DNA of 64,000 bases from Luteolibacter sp. Y139 (GCF_038066715.1 NZ_JBBUKT010000004.1:496001-560000), one strand, 5' to 3'. Positions 51,731 through 61,789 are shown, counted from the stretch's first letter. The notes: generated by a model not told the origin, from the letters alone. Translations and numbers: made by a program.

Positions 51731-54700
51731 CTACTCGACGATGATGGCGATCTTGTAGAAGGCCTTGCCGACAGGCGGTGAGGTGTCGGTGAAGGAGGCG
51801 GTGTTGCCTGCGCCGCCGGTGACGGTGGCGATGGGTTGCCAGCCGGTGTCGAGGGCGGTGCTGCGTTCGATCTCGAACTGGACGCCATCGGCGGAGGGCC
51901 AGGTGAGGGTGAAGTTATCGCCGGTGCGGGTGCCGGTGGCCTTGAAGGAGGATCTGCCGTTCTTGGGGTCGAGGCCTAACAGGAACTCGGTGGCGTTGTC
52001 GGTGCCGTCGGCATCGGGATCGGCGGTGGGTGCGGCGTCGGGATTGCTGGTGCTGCCGAAGTATTGGATCTGCCACTGCTCGAAGGGTGTGAGCGTTTGT
52101 GTGACGATGAGGCGGACCTGGCCGGGAGTGGCGGTGCTGACGGTGGCCTCGTAGCCGGCGGGGATGGTGCCGGTGGCGAGGCCGGTTTCGTCATCGAGGG
52201 TGCCGGTGTAGGTGAGGAGGGTGTAGGTGCCCGGGGCGAAGCCGGGGCCGGCGGTGACGTTCAGGGTGCCGGCGAGGATGAGATTGCCGGTGACATTGAC
52301 GCGGTCGGAAGTGGTGCCGAGCTCATAGGGGAGCACGGCGGTGGACGAGAGGGTGAGGCCTGCGCCGAGGGTGAGGGTGCCGGCGGGATCGAGGATGCCA
52401 TTGCAGGTGACGGCGCCGCCGATGGTTCCATTGCCGCCGAGGCCGCCGGTGGGAGCTACGGTGCTTGTCGTAGTTGCGATCGAGCCGGTGATGAGGAGCT
52501 TGCCGGTGTTGACCGTGGTGGCTCCGGTGTAGGTATTGACGCCGCCGAGGGTGAGGCTGCCGGTGCCGCTCTTAATGATGCCGACGGGCTTGGTCGCGCT
52601 GCCATTGGCGATGACGCCGGCGAAGGTGGTGTCGATGTTCGCCGCGCCGATGGTGTAGGTGCAGCTGGTGGCGTTGCTATTGCTGGCCATGCCGAGGAAG
52701 CTGCCGGCGAGGCCCTTGAGCGCGCCGAGATTGTAGGCGCTGCCCTGGCGGGCGGAGAGGCCGCGGGTGCCGAGGTCGAAGGTGGCGGCAGCGCTGCCAT
52801 TGAAGGCGGAGGTGAAGAGGCGGAACGAGCTGGTGCCGGCGAAGGCGAAGGTGCCGGAGAAGCCGGACATGTCGCCCTCGAGGTCGAAGATATTGGTGGC
52901 ATTCAGGGTGAGGATGCCGGAGCCGGAGATGTTTCTCAGGCCATGTGCACCGCCGCCATCGCCGCCGGAGATGGTGGAGGCGGAGGTGACGAGGATGGAA
53001 TTCTGCGGCGCGAGGTTATTGGTGGCCCAGGTGCCGCCGGAGAGGGTGACGGTGCCGGTGCCGAGGGCGGCGGCATTCGTGATGGAAAGAGTGCCGCCGG
53101 AGATGGAGGTGCCGCCGGTGAAGGTATTGGCGGTGGAGAGGGTGAGGGTGCCGGTGCCGCTCTTTGTTAGAGTCGTGTCACCGATGATCTTGCCCGCTCC
53201 ATTCAGCGTGTAGTTTTTGGTAGTAGAGACGAAGACTTCCTCCGGCTCGACATCGAGCGAGATGCCGATGGGGCTGGTCGAATTACCCGCGTCGGTGAAG
53301 GAGACGGTGGAGCCGGTGGCGAAGACGACGTTGCCGGAGCCATTGGTCCAGTTGGCAGTGGCGGTATCCCAGACGGAGCTGCTGCTACCCGTCCAGATGA
53401 GATTCGAAGCGCCGGGTTGGCTGGCGAGGGTCATGGTGATGACGCCCGCGGTGGCGAAATCGAACGAGGCCGTGAGGGTGGAGCCTGCGGGCGCCTGCCA
53501 GGAAAGGATGGGCGTGCCGGTGCGAATGCCGGTGTAGGTCAGCAGGGTGTAGGTGCCGGGGCCGAGGGTAGTGCCGGTGACCGGGCGGACGACGGCATTC
53601 GCGCCGAAGGTGAGATTGCCGGTGATGGCGAGTGGTGTGGAGCCGATCGCGCCGTGCTCGAGGATGGCGCCGGCTTGGTAAGTCACATTGCCGGTGATGG
53701 CGCCGCTGCCGCCGAGGGCTGCGCCGGTCTGCACGGTGACGGCGCTGCCGGTGGTGCTGCCATTGATGCGGAGGGTGCCGGTGGAAACGGTGGTGGCGCC
53801 GGTGTAGGTGGATGCGCCGCCGAGGGTCCAGATGCCGGTGCCGTTCTTGGTGATGGCGGTGGTGCCGGTGCCATTGGCGATGGTGCCGGAGAAGATGGCG
53901 TCGGTATTCCGGCCGCCGACGCGCCAGGTGACGGTGCGGCCGGAGGTGGGGCCGCCGCCGAGGCCGGTGGTGGTGTCGCCGGTGAGCTCGCCGATGTCGA
54001 GGGTGGCGGTGCTGCTACTAACATTGTAGTAGACGATGCTTTCCGCGCCGATATTGAGGGCGGCGGTGCCAAAGCCGGAGCTGTTGGAGACGCGCATCTC
54101 GGAGCCGTCGGAATCGGTGACGAGATTGATCTGGCCGGTGAAGGCGGACCAGTTGCCCTTCATGTCGGAGCGGACGTAGGGCGAGTAGTAATTGAAGGTG
54201 CCGGAGCCGGTGAGCGAGCCGGTGAGCGAGCAACGGCCATCGGCATCGAGGCGGCCGGTCATGCCGGCGGGGACGATCATGTTCCATGCGGCGGTTTCGC
54301 TGGCCTGGACATTGGCCATGGTGAGACGGCCGTTGTTGAAGGTGACGCTGCCGGTGCCGAGGCCAGAGACATTCGGGGTGCTACCGGCGAGGTAGATGGT
54401 GCCCTGATTGATGACGGTGCCGCCGGTGTAGGTGTTGTTCTTCGCGAGGATGAGGGTGCCGACGCCGGTTTTTGTCAGGAGGCCGCTGCCGGTGAGGGTG
54501 CCGCTGATTTGCATGGAGCTGCCATTGCTGGCGACATCGAGGGTGCCGCCGGAAGCGCCGATGGTCATGCTGCGGTTGGTATTCGTCTGTGAGCCGGTGA
54601 GGCGGAGAGTGCCGCCATTGATGACGAGATTGCTGGCACCGACGCTGGCTGCGCCGAGGGAGCTGGGAGTGCCGCCATCGGCGAGCGAGGCGATGGCGAG

Positions 54701-57700
54701 AACGCCGCCAGTCACGGTGGTGGGGCCGGTGTAGTCGTTGGCGGTATTGATGGTGAGGGTGCCGGTGCCGGACTTGGTGAGGCCGCCGGTGCCGCTGATG
54801 AAGCCGGTGCCGGAGAGGGTGTAGTCGGTGGAGGTATTGACCGTGACGCCCGCGACGGGCAGGGCGGTGGTGAGGGTGGCGGTGGTGGCAGCGGCACCGG
54901 TGGAATCGAAGGTGACGGTGTCGCCGGCGACGAAGATGTCGGGTGAGCCGCCATTGAGCCAGTTCGAGGTGGTGGCGAGATCCCATGCTGCGCCGGAGCC
55001 GCGCCAGACGATGGCGGCGGGGGCGCGGGTGATGGGGACTGTTAGAGTGACGGCGCCGGAGGCAGCGGTGAGCGAGTAGGGCGTGCCGGGCGGGACGGAG
55101 ACGTCGAAATTCGAGGCGCTGCCGGTGAGGGTGCCGGTGTAGGTGAGCAGCGTGTAAGTGCCGGCGGGGATGGAGCCATTGAGCGCCTTGATGACGATGC
55201 CGACCTTGCCGGTGACGGAAAGATTTCCGGTGACGGCAATGCGGTCGCTGGTGGCGGGATTAGCGGGGTTGTTCGAGAGATCGAAGGCGAGAGCGGAGCC
55301 ATCTTGGGCGGTGAGGCCGCTGCCGAGGGTGAGGGTGCCGGCATTTCCCATGCCGGAGCCGGGAGTGATCGCGCCGCGATAGCCGAGGGTGACGGGCTGG
55401 CTGAAGGTGCCGGTGCCGCCGATGCGTCCGCCTGTGAGGCCCGCGGCGGCTGCTCCGCCCCAGGTACCGCCCCAGACGGTGACGGGGCTGCTGGAGAGGG
55501 TGCCATTCAGAGTGAGCGCGCCGTCCCAGATGGTGGTGGTGCCGGTGAAGGTGTGGCTGCCGGAGAGGGTGAGTGAGCCCTTGCCGGACTTCATGAGCTT
55601 CATGGTGCCGGAGAGCGAGCCCGCTGTGCCATCGAAGGTCAGGTCCTTCGGCGAATAGACGGTGAGGTCCTTCGGCGAGAGCGTGCCGGATAGTGCGACC
55701 GGCGTGGTGGCATCCGCGCCGATGTCGAAGCGGACGGCTTTCCCGGCGGTGAAGGTGGCATTGGCACCACTTTCGGTCCAACTACTAGAAACACCGTTGT
55801 CCCAAGTGGTGGTGCCGGAGCCGCCGCGCCACACGAGATCGGTATCGACCATGGGTGCGGGTGGCGGCGCGGTCATGCCGGTGCCGAGGTAGTAGTCGAC
55901 GTAGCTGGCCTGCACGTAGCCCTTGGTGGTGGCTTGGAGGCGATACTGCGGATTGTGCATCAGGGTGGGGATGCGGAAGCCGGTGCCATTGCTGGTCTTG
56001 GCGGTGTCGGCGCTTCTCACCGAGTAGATGCGGAGCTCGCTATTGTCGGTGGCGACGCAGAGCAGTTCTTCGCGCCAGTCGCCGAGGATGTCGCCCCAGA
56101 ATTGCGGGCGGCCGCCGTAGGCGATGTAGTTGTTGTAGGGCGAGTTCGGAGCGTTCGCGTCGCTGTAGAGGCTGATGACGCGGCCGCTGGTGCCATTGGC
56201 GGTATTGAACTTGTCGATGCCGGGGCTGGTGGCGGAGCTGCCGATGGTGGAAACGAACTCGCGGACGAGATCGCCGTCCCACCAGATGGCCTCGGGCGGG
56301 AAGGGCTGGTTGGCGTAGCCCAGGTTATTGCCCTTGCAGTCGTAGACGCCGGCTTGGGTGGAGAAGAACTCGCAGCCCTTTACATTGGGATCGAAGTCAC
56401 CGGCCACGCCGCGGCCGACATCGACCACGCCGCCGGCGTACCACTTCTTGATGATGGCGCCGGTGCCGGCACTGTAGAGTTCGGTGGCGAGGCCGGTGCC
56501 ATTGTTCTGCTGGATGATGAAGTTCTCCAGGCCGGGGCGATCGGGATCGATGTCCGTCAGGTGGAAGCGGTCGCCGTGGACGACTTCGGGGATATTGAAA
56601 AGCTGGGTGCCATTGTCATCGAGCACGTAGCCGATGTCGACGAACTCGTCCTTGCCGTCGTTATCGACGTCGGCAATGCGGATCTGGTGGCCCTCGGGCG
56701 AGTGGATGGCGCCGTCATCGACCCATGACCAACGCTGGGTGAGGCTATTGTTTCGCCAATCCCATGCGGTGATCACGCCGTGGAAGCTCTCATCGGCAGC
56801 GCGGTTCTTGGCGGCCCAGATGACGGAAGGGCGCTGGCCATCGAGGTAGAGGATGCCCATGTGGCCATTCATGGGGCCATCGCTGAGGCGGGGATTCGGG
56901 GCGGTGGCGCGGGCGAGCTCGGTGCCGGTCATGCCGTCGAGGACGGAGAGGAACTGGACATTGTCCGAAGCGCCGCCGCTGACGACAGCGCCATTGCCGA
57001 GGACGACGTTATTCGCGGTGCGGAGCAGGACCTCGGCCTTGCCGTCGCCGTCCATGTCGTAGACGGTGACATTGTCGCCGTGGCCGATGCTGATGGCGGA
57101 GGAGCCGGGCTCGATGTTGTATTTGTAGAAGCTGTTAGGCCCGAGATCGATGCGCCAGAGGAAGGTGCCATCGCGCTTGTAGGCTTCGAGGAATTGGCGT
57201 GCGCCTTCGGCGGATTGGCGATCGATGACGAAGTCGTATTCGCCATTGCCATCGAGATCGCCGACCCAGACGAACTTCACATCGAGTGCGCCATCGGGTG
57301 TGGGCTGGATGGGGACGGGAACGTATTGGCGGGTGGGTGGATTTGCGGGCAGTGCGAAGGGTGCGCTCAGGGCATGGGCCCAGGTGTCCGGGACTTCGAC
57401 GCCGCCGATAACGGGCTTGACCGAATAGGTGTAGGCGATGGAGGCGAGGGTCGGCGGGGTATCGACGTAATCGGTGGTGGCGGTGATGGGCGAGGTATTC
57501 AGTTTGACTGCGCTGCCGCCATTGCCGGAGCGGTAGAGATTGAAGGCGATATCGCGCGGGTCATTTCCCAAGAGACGCCAGCCGATGTACACCTGCGTGC
57601 TGCTGCTGCGCATGGCGGTGAGGCCGCGGCCGAGGCGCTCCATCTGGCGCTGGGCATGGGCGGTGCCAACGCAGAGCGCTGACATGAGAGAGCAGACGAC

Positions 57701-57727
57701 GACCGGGAGAAGGCGCGAGCGGGACAT
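51731..57727 (-). CDS. Rhamnogalacturonan endolyase (PL11) carried on PATR beta-helix repeats
   Basis: A 1998-residue exported protein. After the signal peptide (MSRSRLLPVVVCSLMSALCVGTAHA) comes a complete PL11 lyase (about 27-620): RQMERLGRGLTAMRSSSTQVYIGWRLLG, DLDGNGEYDFVIDR, YDMDGDGKAEVLLRT, DVDNDGKDEFVDIGYVLDDNG and GYANQPFPPEAIWWDGD. About 1230 residues of PATR beta-helix repeats follow (for example TKSGTGTLTLSTANTFTGGT), then a type 3 repeat-like DPDADGTDNATEFLLGLDP (near 1900) and a beta-domain ending AFYKIAIIVE. PL11 enzymes cut the rhamnogalacturonan I backbone in calcium-dependent fashion. The long helix probably holds the enzyme away from the cell surface (inference). The longer frame from 57814 lacks a signal peptide at its start. 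Confidence 0.9.
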   Translation of the reverse strand: MSRSRLLPVVVCSLMSALCVGTAHAQRQMERLGRGLTAMRSSSTQVYIGWRLLGNDPRDIAFNLYRSGNGGSAVKLNTSPITATTDYVDTPPTLASIAYTYSVKPVIGGVEVPDTWAHALSAPFALPANPPTRQYVPVPIQPTPDGALDVKFVWVGDLDGNGEYDFVIDRQSAEGARQFLEAYKRDGTFLWRIDLGPNSFYKYNIEPGSSAISIGHGDNVTVYDMDGDGKAEVLLRTANNVVLGNGAVVSGGASDNVQFLSVLDGMTGTELARATAPNPRLSDGPMNGHMGILYLDGQRPSVIWAAKNRAADESFHGVITAWDWRNNSLTQRWSWVDDGAIHSPEGHQIRIADVDNDGKDEFVDIGYVLDDNGTQLFNIPEVVHGDRFHLTDIDPDRPGLENFIIQQNNGTGLATELYSAGTGAIIKKWYAGGVVDVGRGVAGDFDPNVKGCEFFSTQAGVYDCKGNNLGYANQPFPPEAIWWDGDLVREFVSTIGSSATSPGIDKFNTANGTSGRVISLYSDANAPNSPYNNYIAYGGRPQFWGDILGDWREELLCVATDNSELRIYSVRSADTAKTSNGTGFRIPTLMHNPQYRLQATTKGYVQASYVDYYLGTGMTAPPPAPMVDTDLVWRGGSGTTTWDNGVSSSWTESGANATFTAGKAVRFDIGADATTPVALSGTLSPKDLTVYSPKDLTFDGTAGSLSGTMKLMKSGKGSLTLSGSHTFTGTTTIWDGALTLNGTLSSSPVTVWGGTWGGAAAAGLTGGRIGGTGTFSQPVTLGYRGAITPGSGMGNAGTLTLGSGLTAQDGSALAFDLSNNPANPATSDRIAVTGNLSVTGKVGIVIKALNGSIPAGTYTLLTYTGTLTGSASNFDVSVPPGTPYSLTAASGAVTLTVPITRAPAAIVWRGSGAAWDLATTSNWLNGGSPDIFVAGDTVTFDSTGAAATTATLTTALPVAGVTVNTSTDYTLSGTGFISGTGGLTKSGTGTLTINTANDYTGPTTVTGGVLAIASLADGGTPSSLGAASVGASNLVINGGTLRLTGSQTNTNRSMTIGASGGTLDVASNGSSMQISGTLTGSGLLTKTGVGTLILAKNNTYTGGTVINQGTIYLAGSTPNVSGLGTGSVTFNNGRLTMANVQASETAAWNMIVPAGMTGRLDADGRCSLTGSLTGSGTFNYYSPYVRSDMKGNWSAFTGQINLVTDSDGSEMRVSNSSGFGTAALNIGAESIVYYNVSSSTATLDIGELTGDTTTGLGGGPTSGRTVTWRVGGRNTDAIFSGTIANGTGTTAITKNGTGIWTLGGASTYTGATTVSTGTLRINGSTTGSAVTVQTGAALGGSGAITGNVTYQAGAILEHGAIGSTPLAITGNLTFGANAVVRPVTGTTLGPGTYTLLTYTGIRTGTPILSWQAPAGSTLTASFDFATAGVITMTLASQPGASNLIWTGSSSSVWDTATANWTNGSGNVVFATGSTVSFTDAGNSTSPIGISLDVEPEEVFVSTTKNYTLNGAGKIIGDTTLTKSGTGTLTLSTANTFTGGTSISGGTLSITNAAALGTGTVTLSGGTWATNNLAPQNSILVTSASTISGGDGGGAHGLRNISGSGILTLNATNIFDLEGDMSGFSGTFAFAGTSSFRLFTSAFNGSAAATFDLGTRGLSARQGSAYNLGALKGLAGSFLGMASNSNATSCTYTIGAANIDTTFAGVIANGSATKPVGIIKSGTGSLTLGGVNTYTGATTVNTGKLLITGSIATTTSTVAPTGGLGGNGTIGGAVTCNGILDPAGTLTLGAGLTLSSTAVLPYELGTTSDRVNVTGNLILAGTLNVTAGPGFAPGTYTLLTYTGTLDDETGLATGTIPAGYEATVSTATPGQVRLIVTQTLTPFEQWQIQYFGSTSNPDAAPTADPDADGTDNATEFLLGLDPKNGRSSFKATGTRTGDNFTLTWPSADGVQFEIERSTALDTGWQPIATVTGGAGNTASFTDTSPPVGKAFYKIAIIVE

Positions 57728-57939
57728 GGGCTTTTTCGCTGCGACGCGGGGTTCGGCGAGTCTGTCGCAGGATGCACCAGTGTCGGCGATGTCGACGCAC
57801 GGCGTCGATGCCATGAACGGGTTACGCGAGGTATATCAGGGTCCGGCGTATGGGTGATTTCGTTTCCAAGGAAACGGGATCACGGGGAAGAAGGGGCGAT
57901 TCGGTCTTCTTCGTGAGATGGGTGCCGCGCGTGCTTCGT

Positions 57940-57958
57940 CCGCCTGAAGGCGGGACTA
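57940..57958. repeat. Short palindrome with GTAG foot
   Basis: CCGCCTGAAGGCGG followed by GACTAC, reading GTAGTC before the hairpin on the other strand; REP-like but without a second copy in the window. Confidence 0.5.
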
Positions 57959-57985
57959 CTTACAACTTGGATCGGGCCTGGAGGG

Positions 57986-58702
57986 TCAGGCTGCGGGAGG
58001 CTTTTGATTTCGCTTCCACATGCCGCGGATGACGCCGGCCATGAGGAGCAGGACCGCGACGAAGATTGGGAGAGGGAAGGGGCGCTCGGCAGCGGGTGGA
58101 GGTGCTACTGGCGTGGGACCAGGTAAAGGCGCGGGCGAAGGTGCCGGGGTTGTGGCGGTATTGGCTGCTGCAGGTGTGCTGAGGACGAAGGTGACGGAGG
58201 GATTCTGGAGGGAGAGGTAGCGCTCCTGCTGGGGCGGGATGTCGCGCTGGAGGGGAGCGGAGGTGTGGTCGAAGATCTCGATGTAGCCGGTGTCGAGTTC
58301 GTCGAGGTAAGGGAAGAAGGTTTCCTCGACGACGACGGGCGAGGCGGTGGGACGAGCGAAGTCCAAGCTGAAGGAGGCGTGGGCGTCGATGCCTTCGACC
58401 TCGAAGACGCAGTCGCTTTTGACGGGAGTCATCGGGGTGCCGTCGGCGGTGACCTTGAAGAGGGTCTTGGCCATGGCGGCGAGCAGGGGCTTGGCTTCGG
58501 CCTGTCCGTCTGCGTCGGCGGTGCCGGGTGCCTGATCGCCCATGATTTTCCAGGCGAAGGGCAGCGCGGTGGTCATGGCGATGCGCATGCGGTCCGGGTA
58601 GATGCGGACGGTGGCCTCGGTCTCGTAGCCGCCGTGGGCGTGGGCGAGTCCGCCGGTGAGGAGGACAAGCGCGGCGGAGAGGGCTTGGAAGAGGAGGCGC
58701 AT
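57986..58702 (-). CDS. Exported protein with C-terminal membrane anchor, unknown function
   Basis: A 238-residue protein: signal peptide (LSAALVLLTGGLAHAHGG), a beta-domain of about 140 residues (ETEATVRIYPDRMRIAMTTALPFAWKIMG, DCVFEVEGIDAHASFSLDF, YIEIFDH), a Pro/Ala-rich linker (about 170-205) and one membrane segment (PIFVAVLLLMAGVI) before a short basic tail. The HAHGG after the signal peptide is typical of exported proteins near HupE-like membrane proteins, but no such partner is adjacent. Function unknown. Confidence 0.7.
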   Translation of the reverse strand: MRLLFQALSAALVLLTGGLAHAHGGYETEATVRIYPDRMRIAMTTALPFAWKIMGDQAPGTADADGQAEAKPLLAAMAKTLFKVTADGTPMTPVKSDCVFEVEGIDAHASFSLDFARPTASPVVVEETFFPYLDELDTGYIEIFDHTSAPLQRDIPPQQERYLSLQNPSVTFVLSTPAAANTATTPAPSPAPLPGPTPVAPPPAAERPFPLPIFVAVLLLMAGVIRGMWKRNQKPPAA

Positions 58703-58784
58703 GGGAGAGATCGTAGATCGTGGATGGCAGATGGGAAGGCTGCTGAATTGGCGGCCGTTGATCTGCGATCTGCAATCTACCCTC

Positions 58785-61496
58785 TCACTTCATCCGGCGG
58801 CGGCGCAGGATGAGGAGCAGGCCGATGGCGCCGATGCCAGCGGCGGCGGGCTCGGGGACGGTGTAGAGGACGATGTCATTGCCGCCGCTGAGGTCGATGG
58901 TGCCGGTGTCGCTGAAATTGCCGGAGTAGGTGATGAAGAGATTGACGCCGCCGAAGGTGCCGACGAGCGAGCCATCGCTACCGAGGCCGGCGAAGGTGCC
59001 GGTGCGGGTGGCGGTATTCTCAAGCTGGAAGATGCCGAAGGCCTGGCCCGCGGTGAGGGTGAAGCCACTGATGAGCGAGACGCCGAGGGTGCCGCCGCCG
59101 AGATTGAGCGCGGAGGTGGCGCCGGTGAGCTTGGTGCGGTCGTATTCCTCGGTGCCATTCAGCGTGAAGGCGACGCCGCCGAGTTCGATGGCGGTGCTGG
59201 AGCTTGCGCTGAGTCCGAGATCGCCGGCGATTTCCAGGGAGCCCGCGCTGGCGCCTGCGGCGTAGGTGGCGGCATTGATGGTGACATTGCTGCCGACGGT
59301 GCCGGTGCCGCCGAAGGTGCCGCCATTCGCTGTGACGGCAGAGGCACCGAGTGAGCCATTCACGAGCAGCGTGCCGGCGGAAACGATGGTGGCACCGGTG
59401 TAGGTGCTATTGGCTGTCAGGGTGAGGGTGCCGGTGCCGAGCTTGGTGAGGCCCACGCTATTCGCGCCGCTGTTAGTATTCGCGATGGCGCTGGCGTAGG
59501 TGAAATTGCCGCCGGTGGCATTGGTGGTGTCTAGGCCGAGCTTCGAGCCGCTCTGGAAGCCGCCGGTGGCGGTGCCGAGTGCCTTGATGGTGTCGACGTT
59601 GGCACTGGTGAATTCGCCGGTGCCGCCGACGTTCAAAGCGAGGGTGCCGCCGTTGTTGATGATGAGGTTGGTGGCGTTCCAGCGGGCGCTGACGTTGTTG
59701 TAGAGCGAGACCTGCTTGGCGGCCTGGTAAGTGCCGCCATTGATGGTGGTGGTGCTGACGCTGGTGGTGGTGTTGATGTCGCGATTGTCGGTGCCGGCCA
59801 TGATCTGGGTGCCGGTGCCGTTCTTGATGATGTCCAGGTCGCGGGTGCTGCTGCTGACGTTGAAGGTGCCGTTGAAGGTGGCGCTGCCGTTGTTGTTGCC
59901 GAGGCTCAGGGCGCTATTGAAGGTGCCGGAGCCGCTCGCGTTGTTCGTGCTGAAGGCTCCTGATCCTGACAGGCCGTCGACAGTGGCGGTGAATCCTCCG
60001 AGCTGCATGGTGGCGCCCGCGGCAATGGTGAGGGCCCTGGAGTTGTTGATGGCGGTGGAGGAGCCGAGTGCCGCATTGCCGGCGATGGTGGTGGTGCCGG
60101 TGTAGGTGTTGATGCCGCTGAGTGCGACCTGGCCGCCATTGCCGTTCGCGTTGCCATTGAGGACCACGGAGACGACGCCGGAGCCGTTGTCGACGATGTT
60201 TGCGGAAACGGTGAGGAAGCGGCTGCTTGCCTGCGAGGACATGAGGACGAGCTCGCCCGCAGTATCGTCGGCATAGCCGGCGGTGAGGGAGCCATTCAAG
60301 ATGGTGGCGCTGGAAGTGCCACCGCTGACGAGGACGCCACCGCTGCGGACGCGCAGGGCGAAGCCGCCGAGATTCAGCGAGGTGCTGGTGCTGCTGCCGC
60401 TCTGAGCGTAGGACAAGGAATTGATGTCGCGATTGCCGGTGAGCGTGGTGGCTCCTGCAGCAGCGAGGGTGAACTTGACGTTCTGGGTGGTGGTCCAGCC
60501 AGTCTCCGCGCCGCCGCTCGAGGTGGCGATGGCGATGCCATTGGCACCGTAGGTGGCGAAGTCGGCGCTGCCAGCGAGGGCGTAGCCGCCGATGAGATTG
60601 CCAGCGTCGAGGGTGGGAGCGGTAGTGAAGAGGATCTTGTTAGACGCGGCGCCGGTGGCATTGGCGAAGTTCACCGTGGCCCCGGGAGTGCGGTTCAGGG
60701 ACGCGAAGGTGAGCGTGGAGGAGCTGCCGCTGCCGGTGGCGGAAGTGCCGGTGATGCGGTTGGCTCCGGAGCTGATGTTGAGTTGCCCGACGGTTTCGGA
60801 GAAGACCGTGCTGCCGGCGGTGCTGGGATTGAAGGTGAAGGTGCCGCCGCTCAGCGTGATGGACGCGGTGTCGGCAATGCGGTTGGTGGAATTGCCGTTG
60901 GTGAGGTCATTCGTGATCGCGAAGGTGGCACCTGCGGCGACGGTGATGCCGGTGGAATTGAGGATGGTGCCACCGGTGCCCGCGGCGCCGATCAAGCGGA
61001 GTGTGCCGGCATTGACGATGGTGCTGCCGGAGTAGGTATTGGTGCCGCTGAGGGCGAGTTCGCCTGCGCCGGCTTTGGTGAAGCCTTGGGAGCCTGAGAG
61101 TTCGGCGGTGATGGTGGCGAGCTTGTTGGTGCCGAGGGTATTGACCGTGATGACCGGTGAGCCGCTGGCGACGCCGAGGGTGAGGATGTTGGCGGCGTTG
61201 CCGTTGTTCGCGAGGGTCCAGCTGCCTGCGGTAGCGGTGGCGGTATCGCCGAAGGTGAGGTTGCCGATGGTGCGGGCCGAGTCGAGTTGGACGGTATTGT
61301 CGGCGGTGAGATCGATGGTGCTGAAGTTGGCGGTGGAGCCGGAGCCGTCGGCGATGGTGGTGCTGCTCCAGTTCGCGCTATCGCTCCAGAGGCCGCCGGT
61401 GGCGGTGTTCGTCCAGGTGCCGTCGGCGGCTTGGGCGATGGGGAAGGTGAGCCCGGAGATGGAGAGGCCGAGGGCGAGGGAGAAATGGGATTTCAT
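58785..61496 (-). CDS. PATR-repeat surface protein with PEP-CTERM signal
   Basis: A 903-residue exported protein: signal peptide (FSLALGLSISGLTFPIAQA), DGTWTNTATGGLWSDSANW (the typical opening of PATR proteins), then Ser/Thr/Gly/Asn-rich beta-helix with PATR units such as TKAGAGELALSGTNTYSGST and LTKLGTGTLTLTANSTYTGAT. The end is VPEPAAAGIGAIG, a hydrophobic run and RRRRMK, a PEP-CTERM sorting signal handled by exosortase. It therefore uses a different surface-sorting route from the three PATR or sialidase proteins here that end in a type 3 repeat module. Confidence 0.85.
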   Translation of the reverse strand: MKSHFSLALGLSISGLTFPIAQAADGTWTNTATGGLWSDSANWSSTTIADGSGSTANFSTIDLTADNTVQLDSARTIGNLTFGDTATATAGSWTLANNGNAANILTLGVASGSPVITVNTLGTNKLATITAELSGSQGFTKAGAGELALSGTNTYSGSTIVNAGTLRLIGAAGTGGTILNSTGITVAAGATFAITNDLTNGNSTNRIADTASITLSGGTFTFNPSTAGSTVFSETVGQLNISSGANRITGTSATGSGSSSTLTFASLNRTPGATVNFANATGAASNKILFTTAPTLDAGNLIGGYALAGSADFATYGANGIAIATSSGGAETGWTTTQNVKFTLAAAGATTLTGNRDINSLSYAQSGSSTSTSLNLGGFALRVRSGGVLVSGGTSSATILNGSLTAGYADDTAGELVLMSSQASSRFLTVSANIVDNGSGVVSVVLNGNANGNGGQVALSGINTYTGTTTIAGNAALGSSTAINNSRALTIAAGATMQLGGFTATVDGLSGSGAFSTNNASGSGTFNSALSLGNNNGSATFNGTFNVSSSTRDLDIIKNGTGTQIMAGTDNRDINTTTSVSTTTINGGTYQAAKQVSLYNNVSARWNATNLIINNGGTLALNVGGTGEFTSANVDTIKALGTATGGFQSGSKLGLDTTNATGGNFTYASAIANTNSGANSVGLTKLGTGTLTLTANSTYTGATIVSAGTLLVNGSLGASAVTANGGTFGGTGTVGSNVTINAATYAAGASAGSLEIAGDLGLSASSSTAIELGGVAFTLNGTEEYDRTKLTGATSALNLGGGTLGVSLISGFTLTAGQAFGIFQLENTATRTGTFAGLGSDGSLVGTFGGVNLFITYSGNFSDTGTIDLSGGNDIVLYTVPEPAAAGIGAIGLLLILRRRRMK

Positions 61497-61789
61497 TCAG
61501 GAGGGTTTTGCCGCGAGCGACGGGGCAGGGGTTTTTCGCGCGCGGTCAGGGAGGAGGCCGACAGGGTTCGCGTGCGTGGGGATTGCAGCGGGGTGAGGCA
61601 CTTTGTGCCATTGACCCGAACGGAGTAACCCGGATGGATTACATAGTGGGTGTTGGTTTCGCCGGCGTTGTTGCCATTGCGGGCGAGGACATAACGAGTG
61701 GGTAGGGGCGCTGTGACGGCGCGGTCCGAACCCAGCCGGAACGACGCAGTCGTTCCGCTACGAAGATAGTCCGCAAAGAAGGCGAATTC
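61497..61789. other. Intergenic region upstream of the PEP-CTERM PATR gene
   Basis: A 293-base region holding the upstream side of the 58785-61496 gene and a family 4 palindrome (61736-61763). No protein-like reading frame was seen. Confidence 0.5.
61736..61763. repeat. Palindromic repeat, family 4, copy 2
   Basis: GGAACGAC-GCA-GTCGTTCC followed by GCTACG; the first 27 bases match the copy at 34880-34906. Confidence 0.85.

Noticed and set aside
52064..57682. Plus-strand frames of up to 391 codons opposite the PL11-PATR gene
   Set aside because: Their Gly/Ala/Glu/Asp bias is the complement of repetitive beta-helix codons. No protein family is recognisable.
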